From: Lycocorax pyrrhopterus obiensis
Taxonomy: Eukaryota; Chordata; Aves; Passeriformes; Paradisaeidae
Direction: 5' to 3'
Length of the DNA: 64,000 nucleotides
Assembly: GCA_014706295.1 (NCBI GenBank)
Contig: JACSVZ010000007.1
Coordinates: forward strand, 58,232,975 to 58,296,974
The position numbers were made by a program, and so were the translations under genes. The notes below the pieces were generated by a model. That model saw nothing but the letters and a program-made list of their open reading frames with translations, did not search any database and was not told the origin of the DNA. This document shows positions 13,786-24,336 of the stretch, piece by piece (the first letter of the stretch is position 1; each line of letters opens with the position of its first letter).

Positions 13786-16700
13786 CTCACTGATCTCAGA
13801 TGCCTTCTAAGGTGTTGCTGTATTAAATAGGAACAAAAATACAGGGATCTGAACAAGTACATCGGGTTGTGAACAATCAGATGCAAGGGAGATGGGGCTT
13901 CTACAGGACATTGTTGCAGACAAGATAGTTACCCCTGGAACAAACTCTTGAGAGGTGACCAGCACTGACATCAGCCTGGTCCGTGCTTTAATGAGAGTGA
14001 CCTGTGGGCTACTGAGTGGATGTAGCTGTGGGGACTGAAGTGTTGTGTTTCTGCTGCAGAAATGTCCAATGAGCTGAGTCAAACCGATTCTCCCAGGACA
14101 GGGTCTTCACACTGTGAAAATCTTTGCTTTTTGATGGCTTTGTGTGGCTCTCCCTCCCTCCCTCCCTCTCAGATGCTGCGTCCATCACCATGACAACTGT
14201 GTGCCCTTTGGATGCATCGCTGTCCCTTTCTGTGGATTTCTGTGGAGAAGAGCAGGCACGCATTGAACACCACTAACAACAGCATGGGATGTTCAGGCAC
14301 AGGACAGGATGATCCCTGGTCAAACACCTGCCACTTTCTGTGAACTTACTGTAATTCTTCAAGACTTTTACCAGTTCTTTAATCCCTTCACGTACCTGCC
14401 TTGGAGTTACTTATTAAGGGATCTTTGTGTGGATCTCCTGTGTGGAGCAAGGTCATGGAGGGATGATTTTCACAGTACTGGTACAGAAAAAGACAGCAGA
14501 CAAGGGATGCATTTCAAAGCACCTGAAAAGGCCACAGCTTTACTCATTAATTCAGTGTGTGTGTCTCAGCCTTGAGCTGGCTCCCTGACTCCTCATTGCT
14601 GTTGCCCTCATCTGCACTTGGCTTTGGGGCTGGTTGTACGAGCTGGCACCTCACAGGAGCTGCTCCAGCAGTGACATGTCCATTGCCAGCACCTTTGGTA
14701 AGGTCCCCCTTTGGAAGGGATGGAGTTCACACTCACGTGAGTTACCTCTTGGTATGAAACGGAGGGAAAGGAGGCTGAGGTTGAGATGAGATGGAGAATC
14801 TCAAATTGCTGTTGTCTCCTCTGTGCCTGCCTTTTAAATAACTCAAGTATTTCATTCCCCATGGCTGGCTATCAGTTAACTTCTGCTTCATCTTTGCCAG
14901 CTCAGTAATTAATGTCACCTCTGTTGCCCCTTCTTTCCGAAATAAATACACTAAAAGAAAAACAGGAACCTGTTACCGTGGGACAAAATTTGTGTCACAT
15001 GGAACATTCTTTCACAATCTGATCCATAAAGGAAATGAAGTTCTACACTTAATGTCTATCACATTAATGAATTTGGAACTTAGTTTGAGACAGGAGTGTG
15101 GCTCTTTACTCCTTGAGGTAAACTGTATACACACTCAATTCAGCTTCTTCTGATTAACTCTTTTGAAACTTGTGTCTGTTCCTGGGACATACATTTGGGC
15201 AGGCCTATGTGTAACTTCTCTGAAAAGGGTCAGGGACAAATGAAATAGCTTATCCAGTTTAAGATTTCAAAATAATCCTTTCCCAGTCTGCAGAGAAATG
15301 TCAGATTGCATGAGGTGTTTTTCTGTTCTTATTTATAAGGAAAAATAGCTGGTAATAGTTATTGGACATTAAAAGAATTAAGTCTCCATGTAAATATTTG
15401 TAAATGTAGACACATCTTAACTATTCTGGCTTAGTTTAAACCACTGTGGAAGTGGATTAAATCCAGGCTCATGACAAATCTCCTAATATGGAAAAAATTG
15501 GTAATGAAAAATAACTGTTGCTCTGTTGGTGCTAGAATTCACATCTTGGTTTTTTTCCTCAGTTCTTTGTATAAGATCTTTCTTTTCTTTTACTTGCACA
15601 TATTCTACTGATCTCAAGTACTCCTGACAAAAACTAGATCCTTGCTGTGCTAGGGCTACACCTTCCTTGGTTGAGGAGAAAGAAGAGGGGAAAGTTCTCC
15701 ATGGGGTGAAATTATTTCCTCCTGATGGCAGAGTAGTTCAGTGGGATGGTGAGGACCAAGATCTCAGTCTCCATCCAAAGCCATCATCCCACAGGGTCAG
15801 TTGGGATGTGAGGATCTGCTTGGTTATGCATTTCAGAGTGAAAAAGAAAGTAGCAAACAGCTGGGACACACACAGGTTACATGAGAAGGCCAAGGGGAGA
15901 GTAGGCCCGGGGCTGTGCATCGGCCCACCTTTGCTCTATTGGAAATAGGGCTCCACTGAGGTAGATCAGTCCTGAATTCTTGACTCTCAGCTAACCCTCG
16001 GACTGGATTTCTGAGTCCCTGGGCATTTTCTGCACTAATTCAGTGTTTGGCAGGCCTGCATCTTCAAAGGAGCTGCCCATAACCATTCCAGGCTGTAGCA
16101 GCACTTTCTGTTCCAAGAGGAGAAAAGGGAAATAATTTATTGAAGAGCTCTGTCAGCCTGTGTCCTGCAGGAAGCTGAAAGACCATGTTCTGAGGAGGTG
16201 ACAGCAGGGATTTGGGTGTGTGTCTTCTCCACTGCACGGGCATAAAGTGGGGGTGAAGCTCATGGCTGTGAGTGGTTAGTGGGTCCTTGGTCTCATACAG
16301 CCAGACCAGTTTTGCACTGTGTATCTGATGGCCCCCCATCCCTTTCAGCTTTCCCCAAAGTGTTTGCTCTGCTCTGAGTCACAGCAGTGCTCAGGCTCAG
16401 ACCCCCCTGCCACTGGGCTCGACCCACCTGAGTGTCACCTGGCCAAGTGGTTCTGGGGCAAAAAGCTCCGCAGTCGTTTCCTGGCTTTCATAAGGACCCG
16501 CTTCAGGAGTGTGAGGTACAGGTGGTGTCACATTAGAGAGGTTTTGGCTTTTCTTCTGCCAAATCCAGCAGCAGCAGTCACTGGTAATTATATTCTGTGC
16601 AGGGAGATAACCTCTGTCTGGAGAAGGTTTGAACTGAGTCTAGAAAAGGGACAAAAGAACAAAGATTGGACTGGGGGAAAAAAGGAGGTGAGGGTAGTTT

Positions 16701-17006
16701 TCTGTGAAGTGCAAGCTTTTGGAGAGGAATCAAAAACTGCTGCTGTGGTCTTTGTTGTTGTCATTCTGGTCTTTATAAACATGCAGCAGGACAGAAGTTG
16801 TCAGAGTTACCTCCTGCCTTTCCCAGTGGCACATCCAGTGTTGCCCTGGCCAGGGAAGCGCTGTGGGTCCGTGCCAGGCTGCTAGCAGCTGCCTCCCTTC
16901 CAGCATCCCCCACTGCCTCTGGACAGCAGCTGCCAGGCACAGGATGGCTGCAGGAGAGCAGGGTGCTCAAGCTGTGAAATAGATTTGTGGCCAGAAAGCA
17001 GGGGAA
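13786..17006. other. Intronic stretch with no recognised gene
   Basis: Non-coding by appearance. It contains a (TCCC)n tract at 14148-14170. The 188-codon open frame at 16319-16885 (+) has no recognisable domain, splice context or homology that I can see. Confidence 0.5.
14148..14170. repeat. (TCCC)n simple repeat
   Basis: About five tandem TCCC units, visible directly. This is a short microsatellite in the intron. Confidence 0.9.
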
Positions 17007-17300
17007 TCGTAGAAACATAGAATGGTTTGGGTTGGAAGGGACCTTACAGATCATCCAGTTCCAACCCTCTGCCATAGGCAGGGACATCTTCCACCAGACC
17101 AGGTTGCTCAGAGCCCTGTCCATCCTGGTCTGGAACACTGCCAGGGATGGGGTATCTGTGGTTTCTCTGGGCAACCTGTGCTAGGGCCTCAACACCCTCA
17201 GTAAACAATTTCTTCTTAGCATCCGGTCTAAATCTACTCTCATTTTAAAGGCATTCCCCTTGTCCTGTCACTACACAGCCTTTTAAAGCATTGGGTAGAG
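17007..17300 (-). mobile_element. CR1 LINE 3' fragment, antisense
   Basis: It starts with GGAATCGTAGAAACATAGAA and GGTTTGGGTTGGAAGGGACC, the antisense CR1 terminus. It continues through ATCCAGTTCCAACCCTCTGC, GGCAGGGACATCTTCCACCA, TCTGGGCAACCTGTGC and CCTTGTCCTGTCACTAC. The internal order is intact for about 290 bp, and its octamer tail is close to the usual form. Confidence 0.93.
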
Positions 17301-19049
17301 GATGTTTTCCCCGCTGCAGATGTTTCCAGGGACTCAGCACAAGGCAGAGCAGCACAGCCTAACAGGGACACCAGCAGAGGAACCAGCCGTGTTCCCTGAC
17401 ACACACCTTGGGGACACATCCTTGCAGCTGGTTGCTTTCACTGTTGCATCTCATGCCAGAGGTGCTGCGCTGCCCTCCGGGGAAAGAGAGGCACAAACAA
17501 AACATCACACACAACCCACCTTCCAAATCTGCCTTCAGAGAGCGTGGCTTTGATTAAATGTAATCACCCAATTTTGAATCAATGGCAACTTCTCTTGCCA
17601 TTGTTTGCTCTCCCCAGTGGTCTGAGAGAGAGAGAGTAGCTCCATGAGGGCAGCTGCTGATGAAGGGGAGCCTCCAAATGAGGGAGTGTGGCACTGCATC
17701 TAGGTCAGAGGAGTCAGATGAAAGTAACTTCTGTGGTTGTCCCTTGGTTTTGTTTATATTTTTTAACTGGGCTTCTAATAAGCAAGTTAACTGAATTATT
17801 ACAAGCAGCTGCATCTATCAGCAGCAGGCAAGGATGTATCTACTGCATTTGAAAGCTCTCTAATGAAGCTTTGAAGTCCAGCTCATCCCAAATTCATGCA
17901 GTGAAGGATCTGTTGCCATTGTGGCACTTCTCTGATGACTTCAGAAGATGTGGGACTTGAAAGTAAATAGATACTAAAATATGGATACTCCAGTTGATAT
18001 TTCAGAACCTACAGCTGACTGACACAGGGTTTTATTTGTGTATTTCAAGGGCTTTGTTTTCGTTTTCTTACCACACTACCCCTTCGCAGTCCGTATTTTT
18101 ATTTAATCATAGGCTGCTTTTCACAGTGTTGTCAAACAGAGAACCAGTTTCCCTATCCTGCCTCAGTCCCACATTCAAGAAAACTGGATGAACCTAAAAA
18201 AAAAATAAAATCATATGAATAACATGCAGAAAATCAACAAAAAGGTTTTGCTCTGTGGATCCTCCCCCAGCCTGAAGCTCAAATGCCTTTTTCTGTAGCA
18301 GCCTGAGACATGCTGCAGGGTGAAATAACTCAGCATTAAATGGCATGGCATGATGAGATGGTGGATATTGCTGGGTTTTATAACCACACAGCCCTCATAC
18401 ACTGCTTCTCTGTGGTGCTCCCCACATATTAGACATATGAAGCCACACATGTGGCCCATGGGGAACCTACTTGCACCCTCCAGCCACTCCCACAAAACCC
18501 TAACCCTAACAGCCAAACTAAAAAGAATTGAGCACACTGGGGTTTTCCAGCCTCTGGAAGGGTGTGTACATTGAATTAATCTTACAGCTGTGTAGTCCCC
18601 GCTGAATTACTGTTTCCTTTTGATCTGTACTAAAGATAGTGAGGGAGCAGGTATGAGTGTGAGTAATGGGTAGGTTGGCATTACGGTATTTGGGTTCTTT
18701 GTCGATTGCTTTCTTCTCTTTGTTCAGTTTCTTTCCTTCTGTTGATGTCAGGATATTTTTAGTTGTTCAAGTAGTAGTATCTTCTGCATCAAGAAAAAAG
18801 GTGAAACTCACTTTTGATGTCTACTTTTAAGAAAGTGTTTGTGTGTATGTATGTACCTTACCTATAGTGGCTAATCTTGAAGTTACTATGTCTTGATCAG
18901 CTCTGTTTGAATTCACTACAAAAGATTAAGATGGAAAGGAAGATCAGAATTAAGAATTAAGAGAAAAATGGCTGTTCTCAAGACTGTTTACCCACCTCAA
19001 ATTAATATTTGTATGTGATGTCCTTTGGGTCCTGACTGTCTTGTGGATC
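17301..19049. other. Intronic stretch immediately upstream of the KCNH5 terminal exon
   Basis: AT-rich DNA with a (GA)n run near 17624-17638 and two telomere-like CCCTAA units at 18498-18510. The 500 bases before the exon are T-rich, as expected for the 3' end of an intron. No other exon was recognised. Confidence 0.55.
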
Positions 19050-19061
19050 TGTCCCCCACAG
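19050..19061 (+). other. KCNH5: 3' splice acceptor of the KCNH5 terminal exon
   Basis: The tract TGTCCCCCACAG ends at 19061 and precedes a phase-0 ATC codon. Reading further upstream in this frame stays open but loses resemblance to EAG channels exactly at this AG. That places the exon boundary here. The pyrimidine tract is short and C-rich. Confidence 0.88.
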
Positions 19062-20009
19062 ATCATCTTCCGGAAGATCAGCGATGTCAAGAAGGAGGAA
19101 GAGGAGCGCCTGCGCCAGAAGAACGAGGTGACGCTGAGCATCCCTGTGGACCACCCTGTGCGGAAACTCTTCCAGAAATTCAAGCAGCAAAAGGAGATGC
19201 GCAATCAAGGCTCGACCCACATCGACCCCGAGCGGAACCAGCTGCAGGTGGAAAGCAGGAGCGTGCAGAACGGGGCCTCCATCACGGGCACCAGCGTGGT
19301 CACCGTGTCCCAGATCACCCCCATCCAGACCACCCTGGCGTACATGAAAACCAGCGAGGCCGTGAAGCAGAACAACCGCGACGCGATGGAGCTCAAGCCG
19401 AACGGAAACGGAGACCAGAAATGTCTCAAAGTGAACAGCCCCATGCGGATGAAGAACGGGAACGGGAAGGGGTGGCTTCGGCTGAAGAACACGATGGGGA
19501 CCCACGAGGAGAAGAAGGAGGACTGGAACAACGTCACAAAGGCTGAGTCCATGGGGCTGCTGTCCGACGACCCCAAGTCCAATGACTCGGAGAACGGTGT
19601 AAATAAAAACCCGCTGAGGAAAACAGACTCTTGTGACAGTGGAATAACAAAAAGTGACCTTCGCTTGGATAAAGCTGGTGAGACTCGCAGCCCCCTGGAG
19701 CACAGCCCCATCCAGGCGGATGCTAGGTGTCCTTTCTACCCCATTCCTGAGCAGGCCTTACAAACCACGCTGCAGGAAGTCAAGCACGAACTCAAAGAAG
19801 ATATCCAGCTGCTAAGCAGTAGGATGGCTGCTCTTGAGAAGCAGGTGGCAGAAATTTTAAAAATATTGTCTGAAAAGAACGTATCCCAGCTCTCTTCCCC
19901 CAAGTCTCATTTATCACCCCAGTCCCCCCACCAGATTCCCTGTCAGGATATTTTTAGTGTTTCAAGGCCTGCATCACCTGAATCTGAAAAAGATGAAATC
20001 CACTTTTAG
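19062..20009 (+). CDS. KCNH5: KCNH5 (EAG2/Kv10.2) terminal coding exon, partial CDS
   Basis: This encodes the last 315 residues of a voltage-gated potassium channel of the ether-a-go-go family, a neuronal plasma-membrane tetramer. The exon opens with [16 protein letters not shown] (local residues 1-16), which in EAG channels directly follows the cyclic-nucleotide-binding homology domain. Residues 31-44 ([14 protein letters not shown]) are the basic amphipathic segment that binds calmodulin in EAG1. A long low-complexity, Ser/Asn/Lys-rich linker follows. The tetramerising coiled coil spans residues 230-273 (from [18 protein letters not shown], with leucine/isoleucine heptads). The protein ends in [11 protein letters not shown] before a TAG stop at 20007. 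The DIFSVSRP and DEIHF tail points to KCNH5 rather than KCNH1. Length and layout fit the roughly 988-residue vertebrate protein, with no frameshift. The PAS, membrane and cNBHD exons lie upstream of the window. The first 500 bases are GC- and CpG-rich, unlike the surroundings. Confidence 0.97.
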   Translation: MIFRKISDVKKEEEERLRQKNEVTLSIPVDHPVRKLFQKFKQQKEMRNQGSTHIDPERNQLQVESRSVQNGASITGTSVVTVSQITPIQTTLAYMKTSEAVKQNNRDAMELKPNGNGDQKCLKVNSPMRMKNGNGKGWLRLKNTMGTHEEKKEDWNNVTKAESMGLLSDDPKSNDSENGVNKNPLRKTDSCDSGITKSDLRLDKAGETRSPLEHSPIQADARCPFYPIPEQALQTTLQEVKHELKEDIQLLSSRMAALEKQVAEILKILSEKNVSQLSSPKSHLSPQSPHQIPCQDIFSVSRPASPESEKDEIHF

Positions 20010-20021
20010 CATATACCTATG

Positions 20022-20120
20022 CGTATATATGTATACAGTATATATGCAGAGGTGTATATATACCTTTATACATATATATATATGTGTGTGTATATGGTAA
20101 ATATATATACATATATATTT
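20022..20120. repeat. TA/TG microsatellite in the KCNH5 3' UTR
   Basis: This is an irregular (TA)n run with embedded GTATAC, a (TG)n patch near 20082-20092 and several self-complementary ATATAT segments. It begins 12 bases after the stop codon. Such runs vary in length between individuals and can fold back in RNA. Confidence 0.92.
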
Positions 20121-20291
20121 TCACTTGCATCCAATATGACTTGAACACACCAAGGATTTTGATATGTAAATATTGCATGTCCAGCTGGATTCTGGCCTGC
20201 CAAAGAAAGCAATTATTAACATAGATATAGCTTGTATAATATGCAGTTGACTGCATGCACACTTTACATTTATTTATAATCTCTATTATGT

Positions 20292-20297
20292 AATAAA
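20292..20297 (+). terminator. KCNH5: Candidate proximal poly(A) signal of KCNH5 (AATAAA)
   Basis: A canonical AATAAA lies 283 bases after the stop codon, followed by a T/G-containing stretch (ATGACTTTTGTTTAAC) of the type that aids cleavage. Use of this site cannot be shown from sequence. Confidence 0.5.
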
Positions 20298-20320
20298 AGA
20301 ATGACTTTTGTTTAACAAAG

Positions 20321-23300
20321 GCAATGTACTATTTAAAGAATCAGGGTCTAACCTGCCAATATTGCCATGACAGTTTTGATCTCAGGCTGGGTGAATTGAG
20401 CTTTTATTTCCTCACTGTCTTTTCTGCCGAGTTAAACAGTAGATTAATATGACGTGAAGGACACGTTCAGACTCCTGTTAGTATTGGTTCCTGGCATCAT
20501 TCCACAACAATATACTGTATATTTGGTGGTGAATTCCCCTACTCCTCCTCAAGGGAGGGCTCAGCTCAGTGGGCAGGGAAGGGCACCATGCCTGGTGCTA
20601 GGGTGGATCACTGGAATTTATTTGTGTGGGTATTGTGCATGCACAGCCTTTTATTTCAAGTATCCTCCTGCTCTTTTAACATCGTAAGTAAGAAATAATA
20701 ATAATAAGAATAAGAATAAGAATAATAATGGTGATTTATGTAACAAAATGAAACTAACAGAAACTCTCTCAGTCGCACTCCCTGAGTGTTTGGGGGTAAC
20801 TTATTTCTTGAAAGCCTCCTTTTACTGATGCCATTTTTACTGAACTGTTAGAGTAACATTATGTAAATTCTCTTTGCAGCACTCAGTGGTGGTGTCCGGT
20901 TCTGTCAGTATCTTCATTAGCATGTCCCATTTTTGTAGGGTTGAGGTTGCTCTCCCACTGTCCCCTCTGTTGCCCCTGGCAGAAGGACTTGGCACGAGGT
21001 CTGAGCAAGGGAGAGAACACTCATAGTTCAGCTTCTTGGGAACCACGTGAGCAGGTTTGAAAGCCTGAAGTTAAAAGGCTGTGGTTAATCCCCCTTCACT
21101 CTCTTTCACGAGGACATTTATCAGTCTGCAGCTGCCTTTAGAAGGAGAGAAAATAACTGGTCAGGATGAAATTCTCTTTAGTCCAAGGTGCTTGGATGAT
21201 GAAGATGTGTGGGTGGGAGAGTGGTGGGTGTGCTGGGGAGATGGAGTCCTCCCTGGAGTGCTGTTTGTGCCTTCGGCTTGCGGAAGGTTTCAGTGCATGG
21301 AGGGGGCACATCTCAAGAGCAGGCTTGCAGTGCCCACACAGCAAGGTCCCACATGTACTGAGTCCCTCAGGTCTGTGTCAGAGGCTCTGATCCTCCTCTT
21401 AGCTGACTCCCATCAGCATCTTCCAGCCTTGGACCATGCTCAGACCCCCTCTCCACCTTCCATGCTGGAGCATCGCTCTCAAGGCGCTGCTGGCTTGGCA
21501 GGGCTGCAGCAGGGCAGGCTTTGCACTGGATCCTGTTTGATGTCCTCTTTGGAGCTGAGCTTTTGGACTCTGCCTGGGTCTGCCCCTGAGTGTGGTGGGG
21601 GCTTTTGCTTCCATTTGCACGGGTTTGAATCCAGGTACACAAGATGCATAGCAGAAATTGCCATTGCAGCTTCAGAGCTGTTACCTGAGGTAGCTTGAGG
21701 CCAGCCCAGCAGAGCACAGTGGCTCCTCCAGAGAAGGATTCCCCCTGCCTCTGACTTAAGTGACCTCTTGCATCAAGATCCCATGTTTTCAGAAGTGCCT
21801 GGAGTAAAACGTGTACGTACCACAAGGCATCCCTGTGAATCAGGTATATCAAATACATGGTTATAATTAGTGAGTATTCTAACCACACACCAGTGTGAGA
21901 TCCATTTTTTAACATTAGAAAACTAGACTAAACTAAATCACTTCCTGAAAAACTAACAAAATCCCTAAAACCCAAACAAACCATCATTTGTAGTAGTGGC
22001 AATTAGGAATCTACATCTTAGGGTGAACATATCTTTGACTGTGAAATCCAAAAATCCAGACCCATAAACCTCCAAAAGCTTATAAGAAAGCCAAAGAAGT
22101 CATTGCTTCTGTTGTGTCAACTCATGGAGGCTTTTTGGGCAATGATAGTTTTTTCTGTTCTATTTCTGCCCCTTTCTTTAGGAAATTAGAGATAGCAAAA
22201 GAAAAAAAAAAGAGGGAAGAATAAAAAGCCACAGTAAGGGACAGCTCTTCCCGAAGCCTGGTGATCAGACCACTTGCTCATTATAGTTCTCCACAGCTGC
22301 AGTTGCATCTGTCAACATTTTCAGCTGTATTTTGCAGCTGCTATTCTGACACAGGTGCAAGTCCATGACTCTGCAGCCATGGTTTGGACTGCAAGAACAA
22401 CCTGCACCTGCAGAACAACAGGCCCTCCCATGTCCTGTTATAAATCCCACGCTGGGACTCTGAGAGAATGGGGGATTATGGGGTTAGGGAGTTATGGGGT
22501 TGCTGCTGCAGTCTGCACAGACCTTGTGGGTACAGTTTAAGTGCCAAGATTTCATAAGTGTTGAATGTTCTTGCCTGACTTGGTTTGCTGGCTAAGACAG
22601 ACACAGCCACTGCCCAGGGCTGCCTGGTGAGTAGCTGAGTCACACGGGCTCAGTCTGGGGGCCAGACTTTGTTGAAGTTCCTGGAATGCATGAACCTGCT
22701 ATGAAGTGATGCTGCAAAGGAGACAGCAGGATAATGGGGGTTGGATTTGTTAGAAAGCTTTAGCCTTAATGGCATTCCTCTGCCTTTGTGACAGACTGCT
22801 TTTCTTTCTCTGTAACTGATATTAATTCTAGGTAGAACTGCATGGCATGCAAAGGGATCTCTGTTTAGGTTTATCTTGCAAGTCAGGTGTAACTTTGTGC
22901 CACTTTACAATGAGAGAATGTGTTAACAGGATTAGTCTGACCTTGAAGATCATTTGGGCGGGCCCAGAGTGTCTATTACAGTTCAAGTGCAGCTTGAGTG
23001 GTTCAAATGTGTAGTGGCTAAATAGTGTAAAATACCAAGATTGTGAAACAAATACCATGTCTCCAGGTCTATTTCTAGTGCTGCTTTGACTCTGATATTC
23101 CAGCACTGTCCATTGCAAGTTCAGTGGAATGAGCTTTTACCTTGCAGAAAGCAGTGGTGTGATGTGATGTGTGTCCCTCAGGCACAGTCAGTGCAGCCTG
23201 TGGATGGGCTGTGTGCTGGGGGAGGCCCAGTTTGTGGGGCTGACTCTGGCTGGTGCAGTTCTGAAGGACTTTGCCTCCAAAATCCCTGTTGGGAGCATTA

Positions 23301-24060
23301 CATGTTGTTTCATGGAGTTGTTAGCGGTTCGTCTCTCCCGTCCCCTCGCGTTGTGCATGATGTGATGAGTGACTGGGGCATTCCTTCTCTGTTAAAAAGC
23401 ATGAGTCACAGTCCTGCAGTTCAGGCTGGACTGAAAGCAACCACCTGTAGTCATTAAGTGCAATAAGGACCCAGGGTGTCACTTCCACCCAAGCCAGTGC
23501 TCAAGCAGCGACACACCACATGGAGGGAGTTCTCGGCTGCATGCTTTCCTTTCCTTTCCTTGAAGAGCTCAAAACCTGTACAGATGTTCCTGCCAGACGC
23601 TGGGAACAGCATCCTTAGCACCTCCCCTGTGCTCTGTGTGTCCAAAGCATTTTACCTGCACACAAGCGGATTTTATCTTTCTGGACTTTGGAATAGAAAT
23701 AAAACGTGTACAGAAAATGTCTACAGAAGAGTAAACACTTTCCAAAGCAAATGAACTAGAGTACTTTTAATAGCTTTTTTTGTGTAATGTTGCATATAAG
23801 AGATAGAGCAGCACTTCAGGATAATTACTGAAAAAAAAATCATTGTAGTGAGGATTCAGTTCTTCTGAATTTGTATTTGTAAGTCCTTTTTTTTTCTGTC
23901 TTTGCCAGGGCATGGGGGTTAGAGCAGAGCTGATTCTGGAAGTGACAAACTTAATCTTTGTCCATTTTGCTTCCCCTGTTCTGCAGAAGTAGCACAACTA
24001 TAGGGGCTCGATGCTGCTGGCACCAAAGTTTGGGCTCGTTGCTAGACTCAAGTTCAGTCT
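20321..24060. other. Downstream of KCNH5; distal 3' UTR or intergenic
   Basis: No second exon or mobile element was recognised. There is an (AAT/AAG)n repeat at 20693-20729. Open frames at 21081-21698 (+) and 21367-21915 (-) overlap each other in GC-richer DNA and resemble nothing. Part of this span may still be transcribed as a long KCNH5 3' UTR. Confidence 0.5.
20693..20729. repeat. (AAT)n/(AAG)n simple repeat
   Basis: Interspersed AAT and AAGAAT units over about 37 bases, seen directly. Confidence 0.9.
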
Positions 24061-24336
24061 TCATTTACCACCACATGGAGAGTAACCCTGTTGCACAGGT
24101 GTGACCTGAAGGTTGAATCTGATAATCTTATTGGACTTTAATATGCATTTCGAATCCCAAGACAGTTTCAGAGGACTGGCAGCTGCAGAAATAATGTTGT
24201 ACTCTTTGCAAAGCTGAGAGCAGTCGCTCTGGAAGTAACAGACCGTTCCACAGACGTCATCGTTTGCATGGGTCAGAAAACAGATGTTGTGCTCATGAAA
24301 TAGCTTAGAGGCTTTCTGGGGGAAAAGATGTCTGAA
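24061..24336 (-). CDS. Candidate coding exon of an unrecognised minus-strand gene
   Basis: On the minus strand a T-rich tract ends in TTTTCCCTTCCAG, a strong acceptor, directly before 91 open codons that end in TGA at 24061. The peptide begins FRHLFPQKASKLFHEHNICF and has four cysteines in its Cys-rich centre (VCGTVCYFQSDCSQLCKEYN). It later has LKLSWDSKCILKSNKIIRFN. CpGs such as those in AACGATGACG and GAGCGAC persist in an otherwise CpG-poor region, which suits coding constraint. A donor-like GGTAAAT just before the stop (exon end 24069) would make this an internal exon. I do not recognise the family. It is not C2-like, so it gives no support for SYT16, the neighbour I would expect from human gene order. 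If real, the gene is convergent with KCNH5. A chance open frame remains possible. Confidence 0.35.
   Translation of the reverse strand, partial: FRHLFPQKASKLFHEHNICFLTHANDDVCGTVCYFQSDCSQLCKEYNIISAAASPLKLSWDSKCILKSNKIIRFNLQVTPVQQGYSPCGGK

Larger units (their letters stand above)
1..19061 (+). other. KCNH5: Inferred 3' part of the last intron of KCNH5
   Basis: This stretch lies directly upstream of the KCNH5 terminal exon, and its right edge is the AG acceptor at 19060-19061. I looked for the preceding exon, which in EAG channels encodes the C-linker and cyclic-nucleotide-binding homology domain, and saw no open frame resembling it. The intron therefore very likely starts left of the window. 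The contents are AT-rich, CpG-poor DNA with CR1 fragments and simple repeats, listed separately. That it is one uninterrupted intron is inferred from gene structure; no transcript evidence is visible. Confidence 0.8.
20010..20320 (+). other. KCNH5: KCNH5 3' UTR, proximal form (end inferred)
   Basis: This is the sequence between the stop codon and the first plausible cleavage site. It contains the TA/TG microsatellite and then AT-rich unique sequence up to the AATAAA at 20292. Vertebrate KCNH5 transcripts can carry longer UTRs, so this end may be only the proximal one. Further AATAAA hexamers occur at 22220 and 23698. Confidence 0.55.

Noticed and set aside
16319..16885. 188-codon + strand open frame with a hydrophobic stretch
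   Set aside because: No homology recognised, no upstream promoter or splice context, and composition shifts abruptly along the frame.
18498..18510. CCCTAACCCTAAC, telomere-like units
   Set aside because: Only two units; too short to call an interstitial telomeric repeat.
19002..19703. 233-codon minus-strand open frame across the KCNH5 exon
   Set aside because: It is the complement of a GC-rich, clearly coding + strand exon; its Leu/Val/His-rich product is a typical shadow.
21081..21698. 205-codon + strand open frame downstream of KCNH5
   Set aside because: It overlaps a 182-codon minus-strand frame and resembles no protein.
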